Shown here: one piece after another, positions 59,316-64,000 of the stretch | How the letters are laid out: the number at the start of each line of letters is the position of its first letter | Position numbering within the stretch: position 1 is the first letter of the stretch | Assembly: GCA_013289585.1 (NCBI GenBank) | Contig: JABCZR010000018.1 | Span: 62,001-126,000 of the forward strand | Source of the DNA: Acidobacteriota bacterium | GTDB lineage: Bacteria > Acidobacteriota > Terriglobia > Acidiferrales > UBA7541 | Direction of reading: 5' to 3' | DNA: 64,000 bases | Program-made: the position numbers and the translations under genes | Notes under the pieces: generated by a model | Database searches by the model: none | What the model saw: the letters and a program-made list of their open reading frames with translations, nothing else | Told to the model about the DNA's origin: nothing

Positions 59316-60881
59316 CTAGGGTTTGCGGCCGCGCTGGCCGGACTGCCATGCGGGCCAGTAGCCAAGCAGCTTCAGTTGCTGGTCGAGGCCGGTTTCCTTG
59401 ACGAGGACGTCGAGTTCAGCGCGCGAAAGGCGCTTTCCGAGCGGCTCGACGCGATCGGCGATGCCCCAGGCGGTCAACGCCGCCAGGACCGTGTTCAGCT
59501 TCAATTCGCGGATGTCCACTTTATCGAGCGTGTCCGAAGCAGCGTGATAGTTCGGCAGGTAGTTGGCTTCTGCTTGATTGGCGACGAGGGTTGGAACGCC
59601 TTCGAGCAGGAAATCGAAATTGTCCGTGCCGAACGACGCGTCATAGGTGTCCGTATTCGCGGCCCAGGATTCGAGGGGCTTCAGCGCTTCGCGTACGCCG
59701 GGTTCAATGTCGCGCCGGCCGCCCAGGGAGTAGCCGGTGACGCGGCCGATTCCCGAGTCGTAAGTGATCATGGCGCGGATTTTGTCGAGTTCGGCGCGGT
59801 GCGACTTCACGTACTCGAAGGAGCCGATGGTGCCCTGCTCCTCTCCGCTGAAGAGCACGAAGCGGATAGTGCGCCGCGGAAGCAGCCCGGTGGCTTTGAT
59901 CGCGCGCGCTGCTTCGATCACCAGCGCCGCGTTGCAGCCATTGTCCAGCGCGCCGGTGCCCAGCTCCCAGGAATCAAGGTGCGCGCCGAGGATGACGATT
60001 TCGTCCGGCTTTTCATACCCGCGGATTTCGCCAACAACGTTTTCCTGTTCGATCGACCCGCCGATTTTGTTGGGCATGTCCAGCTTTACGCGGACTTTTC
60101 CCGGGTAAGCCGCGACGGTCCGTGCCAGGCGCAAGCCGTCCTCACGCGCCAGGACAGCTTGAGGAATCTTGTCGATCTCCCCGTCTAGGGAATTCGTGTG
60201 ACGATAGAGCAGCAGCCTTTCTCGTGCTCCGATCCAGAGAATGGCCACTGCACCCTGCTTCAGGGCTTTCTCAATAATTGTCGGCGGACGGAGATATTCG
60301 TTGAACAGGTCCGTCCAGGTCGTGCCGATGTCGGTGTGTACCAGCAGGATCGCGCCTTTCAGCGAAGCTCCCGGCTTCGCAAAATCGTCATCGGTGCCGT
60401 AGCCTACATCGACGACGCTAGCTTCAATCCCTCCCGCAGGCGTTGCCGGAGACCACCCTTCCGATTTCAGCCGCACCGGAAACTTTATTGGGCCGAGCAG
60501 CTCGAGCCGGCTGTCGCCTTCACTCCACGTTACGGGAAGGGTGTACTTTTCCGTGTGGACATCCACGCCTGCGGCTCGAAAGGCCGCAACGCCCCACGCA
60601 ACGGCCTTAGCCATTTCCGGCGTACCGGTCACGCGCCCGCCAATTTCGTCGGTCAACCGCCGCAAGTTCTCCTCCATCGGCGACGAACCCATCACGATCG
60701 GGAGAATCTTCGCCGCGGCTTGTGCGCAGGAAGAAGCCTCGGTTGTGGAGCAGGCCGCTGTCTGGCTGCTTTGCGCCGGGCTGAGTGCGTCCTTCTTTGC
60801 TGGTGGCAGCTGAGCGTAGGCAGGAAGCAGGGAAGCAATGAAATAAAGAAATAAAGATGCAATGATCGCGCGGCGCGGCAT
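59316..60881 (-). CDS. Secreted M28-family metallopeptidase
   Basis: About 521 residues. The signal peptide (MPRRAIIASLFLYFIASLLP, cleavage near AYAQ) is followed by a PA insert and the M28 core. Zinc ligands sit in VILGAHLDSWELGTGALDNG (His, Asp), SGEEQGTIGSFEYV (Glu, Glu), and the C-terminal NYHAASDTLDKVD. It is an exported aminopeptidase or carboxypeptidase-like enzyme. GGAGAAAAGAG upstream supports the ATG at 60881; a start at 60899 is six codons earlier. Confidence 0.88.
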   Translation of the reverse strand: MPRRAIIASLFLYFIASLLPAYAQLPPAKKDALSPAQSSQTAACSTTEASSCAQAAAKILPIVMGSSPMEENLRRLTDEIGGRVTGTPEMAKAVAWGVAAFRAAGVDVHTEKYTLPVTWSEGDSRLELLGPIKFPVRLKSEGWSPATPAGGIEASVVDVGYGTDDDFAKPGASLKGAILLVHTDIGTTWTDLFNEYLRPPTIIEKALKQGAVAILWIGARERLLLYRHTNSLDGEIDKIPQAVLAREDGLRLARTVAAYPGKVRVKLDMPNKIGGSIEQENVVGEIRGYEKPDEIVILGAHLDSWELGTGALDNGCNAALVIEAARAIKATGLLPRRTIRFVLFSGEEQGTIGSFEYVKSHRAELDKIRAMITYDSGIGRVTGYSLGGRRDIEPGVREALKPLESWAANTDTYDASFGTDNFDFLLEGVPTLVANQAEANYLPNYHAASDTLDKVDIRELKLNTVLAALTAWGIADRVEPLGKRLSRAELDVLVKETGLDQQLKLLGYWPAWQSGQRGRKP

Positions 60882-61002
60882 GGATTCTCTTTTCTCCAAA
60901 AAAATACGGGCGATGAGGATGTTCCTTGATTCCGGAGCGAATTATACCGGATGCAACGCAACAGGAGCTGCCTACCGGCAGATTATCGTTGCGACGTTCT
61001 GC

Positions 61003-61887
61003 TCAGTTTTTGGGCGCAAGCGAGGTATCCACAACACAATCCGCAACGCGAGCTAGTTGTGCCATTTCCTCTACGTCATGGACGCGCACGATGTGCGCTC
61101 CATTTAGGATGCTGGCTGTGACCGTCGCGGCGGTGCCCCAGATGCGTTCCTCCGGGGGAGCAGGCTTGCCGTCGCGGGCCAGCGTCGCGCCCAGGAAGCC
61201 CTTACGCGAAGTGCCTACGAGCAGCGGATAGCCGAGCTTCGTCAGTTGCGGAAGCTTCTGGAGCACCTCGTAGTTCTGCGCGAAGCTCTTGCCGAAGCCG
61301 ATGCCCGGATCGAGAACGATCTGCGAATTTGCGACGCCGGATTTGCGGGCGATGGCGGCGGAGTGCCGCAGGCCTTGCAGAATATCTTTCATCACCTCGC
61401 GCGCAAAAGGCCCTTTTTGCATCGTTCGCGGCTCTCCGCGCATGTGCATCAGTATCAGCGGGACGCGGTGGCGTGCGGCGACTTCGGCAATACGCGGATC
61501 GCTCTTCAGCCCGGAAATATCGTTGATGAGTTCCGCGCCGGCATCCAGAGCGGTCTCTGCGACCTCCGCTTTTTGCGTATCAATGGAGATTGGAATTTTC
61601 AGCAGCCTGCGCAGGCCGCCCAATACCGGCATCAGCCTTTTCCATTCTTCCTCCGCGGAAATGCCTTCGGAACCGGGTCTGGTCGATTCGGCACCGATGT
61701 CGATCAGGTCGGCGCCAGCTCGTTCCATCCGCAGAGCATGCTCGATCGCGTGTTCCTCATTGTAAAACTTGCTGCCGTCCGAAAAACTATCCGGCGTCAC
61801 GTTCAAGACGCCCATGATCAAGGTGCGCTTGCCCAGAACCAGTGTGCGAGACGGGAGTTTGAGGCGGAACAGTTTGCGGCGGACCAT
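61003..61887 (-). CDS. folP: Dihydropteroate synthase
   Basis: 294 residues. Motifs: IMGVLNVTPDSFSDGSKFYN (substrate-binding loop), IDIGAESTRPGSEGISAEEE, ISIDTQKAEVAETALDAGAE, and LLVGTSRKGFLGATLA. It joins pABA and hydroxymethyldihydropterin diphosphate in folate synthesis. Length is normal. No other folate gene is adjacent. Confidence 0.94.
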   Translation of the reverse strand: MVRRKLFRLKLPSRTLVLGKRTLIMGVLNVTPDSFSDGSKFYNEEHAIEHALRMERAGADLIDIGAESTRPGSEGISAEEEWKRLMPVLGGLRRLLKIPISIDTQKAEVAETALDAGAELINDISGLKSDPRIAEVAARHRVPLILMHMRGEPRTMQKGPFAREVMKDILQGLRHSAAIARKSGVANSQIVLDPGIGFGKSFAQNYEVLQKLPQLTKLGYPLLVGTSRKGFLGATLARDGKPAPPEERIWGTAATVTASILNGAHIVRVHDVEEMAQLARVADCVVDTSLAPKN

Positions 61888-62001
61888 GGTAAGGAACTAG
61901 TTTAGCGCGGGAAGAAAGAAAGGGATAACACTGGGACACAGGGTTCGGAGAGCCCGCGCGGAGAACACGATGCACTGAAGGAATCCAAGGAAAGGAACCT
62001 G

Positions 62002-62310
62002 CTAATCGAGGTCGAAATCGCGGATGGGCTTGCCTGCCGGCGCGTCCTTGGCTTTCTTCATCGCTTCTTCAAATTTCTTCGCCAGGATATCTTCCTTGTT
62101 TGTTTCCTGGAACCAGGAGTCCGCAAACTTGTCTTCGCGCTGCCGGTTCTGCTCGGCAAGAATCTTCTGCGCGTCGGTCAAGTCAACGTTCGGCCCCGGT
62201 TTCACAGGCGCTTCGTGCGATAACACCGCGCCAAAGACGGCATCCACCACCAGCTTGGCCTGGCAACACGGGCAGGTGACGTTCAGATTCTCGCCGGAAC
62301 GATTTCCCAT
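62002..62310 (-). CDS. Small cysteine-motif protein of unknown function
   Basis: 102 residues. An N-terminal NVTCPCCQAKLVVDA motif (CxCC) may bind zinc, followed by a helical acidic region (TDAQKILAEQNRQREDKFAD) and KPIRDFDLD at the end. No signal peptide. Similar small proteins occur near folP in Acidobacteria, from memory. It lies about 115 bases upstream of folP on the same strand. Function unknown. Confidence 0.6.
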   Translation of the reverse strand: MGNRSGENLNVTCPCCQAKLVVDAVFGAVLSHEAPVKPGPNVDLTDAQKILAEQNRQREDKFADSWFQETNKEDILAKKFEEAMKKAKDAPAGKPIRDFDLD

Positions 62311-62420
62311 GAAATCATTCTACACCTCTTCGCCCAGGGCGCGGGCAAGAGCGCATAGGCTCCGGTGTCCCTTGCGATTGGAAATTCGTGCTCGCGGGGC
62401 ACACTCGATCGAAACATCTT

Positions 62421-62451
62421 TTGACAAGCTCCCTTCGCGCAGAGATGCTAT
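62421..62451 (+). promoter_or_regulatory. Possible sigma-70 promoter of the 62479 gene
   Basis: TTGACA at 62421-62426 and TGCTAT at 62446-62451 with a 19-base spacer, longer than the usual 17. A weak inverted repeat (AACAC/GTGTT) follows. Confidence 0.35.
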
Positions 62452-62478
62452 GAGCAACACTCTCCTTGAGGTGTTCCT

Positions 62479-63264
62479 ATGTTCCCGTCACCTGCTCGAA
62501 ACACGTTTCGATACACATTCTCCTGGTGCATCGCAATGGCCCTGGTCTTCGTTCCTTTGCTGCTCTGGGCGGCTTACGATTTCTACCAGAGCCACCGGGT
62601 GGACCCGGTATTAGCGTTCTTCACTGGCGCGTTCGGACTATTGTTTGCATACGCCTGGTTGTGGACGAAAACAAGAGTTACCCTTCATGAGGAAGGGATC
62701 GCCTATAAATCTCCCTTCAGCGAAAAGGATCTCCGGTGGGACGAAATCACGGAGACTCGCTACGGCCAGCAGCCCATTAACGCCGGTGCACACTTCGGCC
62801 TCCTCGGGTACCTCATAGCGGCAATGGCTCGCAGCAACAACAAGACGATCCGTACCCTGGAATTGTTCGGCCCGTATAAAATCGTACTCAATTCCAATAT
62901 TCGTGATGTAGAGGAGGTAGTGCGTCTGGTCTTGGCAGCCGTGAATCCCCGGCTGCGCAAGGATGCGGAGCGGATTCTCAGCTCGGGCGGAACGGTTTCT
63001 TTCGGGAAGATTTCGCTGTCGCCTGCAGGCGTAGTCTGGAAATCGAAGGAGCCAATTCCTTACGTCGCACTTGTGAAGTGCAAGATTGATGGCTCGATGT
63101 TGCGCGTCAAAGCCGAAGGGAAATGGCTTGACAACATAGCCATCGCAGCCAAGAAGGTCCCCAATATATTTATTCTATTGGATCTGATCGACGAAAAACG
63201 TTCAACGGCAGCCGGAAAAACGGCGCTGGCAATGGCGGGATCCTCGGCCAATCAATATCTATAA
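62479..63264 (+). CDS. Membrane protein of unknown function, DUF6585-like
   Basis: 261 residues. Two N-terminal membrane helices (about residues 14-35 and 46-63) are followed by PH-like regions: TLHEEGIAYKSPFSEKDLRW, then GTVSFGKISLSPAGVVWKSK. The layout resembles DUF6585 proteins. Function unknown. Lone gene; a possible sigma-70 promoter lies upstream. Confidence 0.65.
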   Translation: MFPSPARNTFRYTFSWCIAMALVFVPLLLWAAYDFYQSHRVDPVLAFFTGAFGLLFAYAWLWTKTRVTLHEEGIAYKSPFSEKDLRWDEITETRYGQQPINAGAHFGLLGYLIAAMARSNNKTIRTLELFGPYKIVLNSNIRDVEEVVRLVLAAVNPRLRKDAERILSSGGTVSFGKISLSPAGVVWKSKEPIPYVALVKCKIDGSMLRVKAEGKWLDNIAIAAKKVPNIFILLDLIDEKRSTAAGKTALAMAGSSANQYL

Positions 63265-63299
63265 ATCATCCGATGAGCCGGCGTTGGCGCCGGAGAACC

Positions 63300-64000
63300 T
63301 CAGGCCTTGGCCGGGTTTTCTCCACGTGTGAATCCGGGAGCAGGGCGAAGTTCCGGTCGAACCACCTTAGGGTCCGTGCTCGGCGCGGCCTGTGTCGGTG
63401 GCGGTGGAGGCGGCACTTTCTCCGGCAACGGCTTGCCTTCCATCAGCAATTTCACTTCGTTGGCGTCAATCACTTCGCGTTCTAGAAGCGCCAGCGCGAT
63501 GCGTTCGAGCGTTTCGCGGTTGTTGGAGAGAAGATTCTTCGCCGCCTCGTAGCCACCGTTGACGATGCGCTTCACTTCCTTGTCAATTTGAATGGCGGTG
63601 TCTTCGGAATAGTCGCGATGCTGCGTGATTTCGCGGCCCAGGAAGATGGCTTCATCTTTCTTGCCATAAGCCAGTGGTCCGAGTTCACTCATACCCCATT
63701 CGCACACCATGTTACGAGCGATGTCCGTGGCGCGTTCGATGTCGTTGCCCGCGCCAGTGGTGATGTGGCCGAGGAAAATCTCTTCTGCAGATCGTCCACC
63801 CATCAGCACCGCGAGCATGGTTTCAAGATACTCGCGCGTGTAGGTGTGCTTGTCGTCTTCCGGCAATTGCATGGTCAGACCCAGCGCCATGCCGCGCGGA
63901 ATGATGGTTACCTTGTGTACGGGATCGGCGCCCGGCGTCATCGCCGCGACCAGCGCGTGGCCCGCCTCGTGATACGCCGTGTTCTTCTTTTCTTCATCCG
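63300..64000 (-). CDS. ftsH: ATP-dependent zinc metalloprotease FtsH, C-terminal part (runs off the window)
   Basis: The C-terminal peptidase domain only. The translation running in from the window edge gives [20 protein letters not shown] with the HEAGH zinc site, then [20 protein letters not shown] and [20 protein letters not shown], diagnostic of FtsH. The tail after [18 protein letters not shown] is Pro-rich and ends at 63300. The ATPase domain and membrane helices lie beyond 64000. Confidence 0.95.
   Translation of the reverse strand, partial: DEEKKNTAYHEAGHALVAAMTPGADPVHKVTIIPRGMALGLTMQLPEDDKHTYTREYLETMLAVLMGGRSAEEIFLGHITTGAGNDIERATDIARNMVCEWGMSELGPLAYGKKDEAIFLGREITQHRDYSEDTAIQIDKEVKRIVNGGYEAAKNLLSNNRETLERIALALLEREVIDANEVKLLMEGKPLPEKVPPPPPPTQAAPSTDPKVVRPELRPAPGFTRGENPAKA

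Overview
The window is a GC-rich, gene-dense bacterial chromosome segment that most resembles an acidobacterium of the Terriglobia type. This is inferred from gene content, because there is no rRNA or other phylogenetic marker RNA here. The supporting signs are a full-length duplicated permease of the acidobacterial ADOP class, futalosine-pathway menaquinone genes, many small secreted proteins of unknown function, FHA-containing sigma-54 activators, and a 25-bp intergenic repeat of the kind I associate with that group. I saw no tRNA, CRISPR array, prophage or intact insertion sequence.

Layout. 0-11 kb: a partial metallophosphoesterase, an ArsP-like permease, an epoxide-hydrolase-like enzyme, then a sigma-54 activator gene flanked by two small secreted-protein genes. 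Each of the two has its own -24/-12 promoter, and the two intergenic regions share an inverted-repeat operator. A GT2 glycosyltransferase, a quinone oxidoreductase, an ion channel and OsmC follow. 11-12.9 kb: a small decay zone (DUF2071 and DUF486 genes, both broken) next to a RelE/ParE-type toxin-antitoxin pair. 12.9-17.5 kb: ubiX-mqnP-mqnE (menaquinone by the futalosine route), divergent larB and a zinc dehydrogenase. 17.5-24.5 kb: a ribbon-helix-helix/coiled-coil gene pair, the ADOP permease, selA, a coiled-coil protein and purH. 24.5-25.4 kb: a gene-free stretch with several families of short repeats. 25.4-31.2 kb: accessory genes (hydrolase, mtgA, a VapC/Phd toxin-antitoxin pair) and an arsenic operon arsR-arsM-arsC.

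31.3-45.9 kb is the housekeeping core on the + strand: TPR protein, ispE, prs, rplY/ctc, pth, rpsF, rpsR, rplI, dnaB, alr, PIN-TRAM protein, ispD, ispF, a free-standing protein resembling the GluRS anticodon-binding domain, and rlmB. 46.4-52.2 kb holds apt, acyP, a LolA-like protein, a HAD phosphatase, a PilZ protein, an EamA transporter and ada. 52.2-56.3 kb is a minus-strand module of lipoprotein, FtsX-type permease, ATPase, small membrane protein and LolA that looks like a lipoprotein or lipid export system. 56.4-64 kb is ruvX-mltG with two start/stop-coupled unknown genes, an M28 peptidase, folP, a zinc-motif protein, a DUF6585-like protein and the C-terminal end of ftsH.

The most interesting item is the putative sigma-54/FHA regulatory island at 3.1-6.7 kb. 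Next are the stand-alone GluRS-like anticodon-binding protein, the single in-frame UGA separating arsM from arsC in a genome that carries selA, and the S18 protein with long low-complexity tails.
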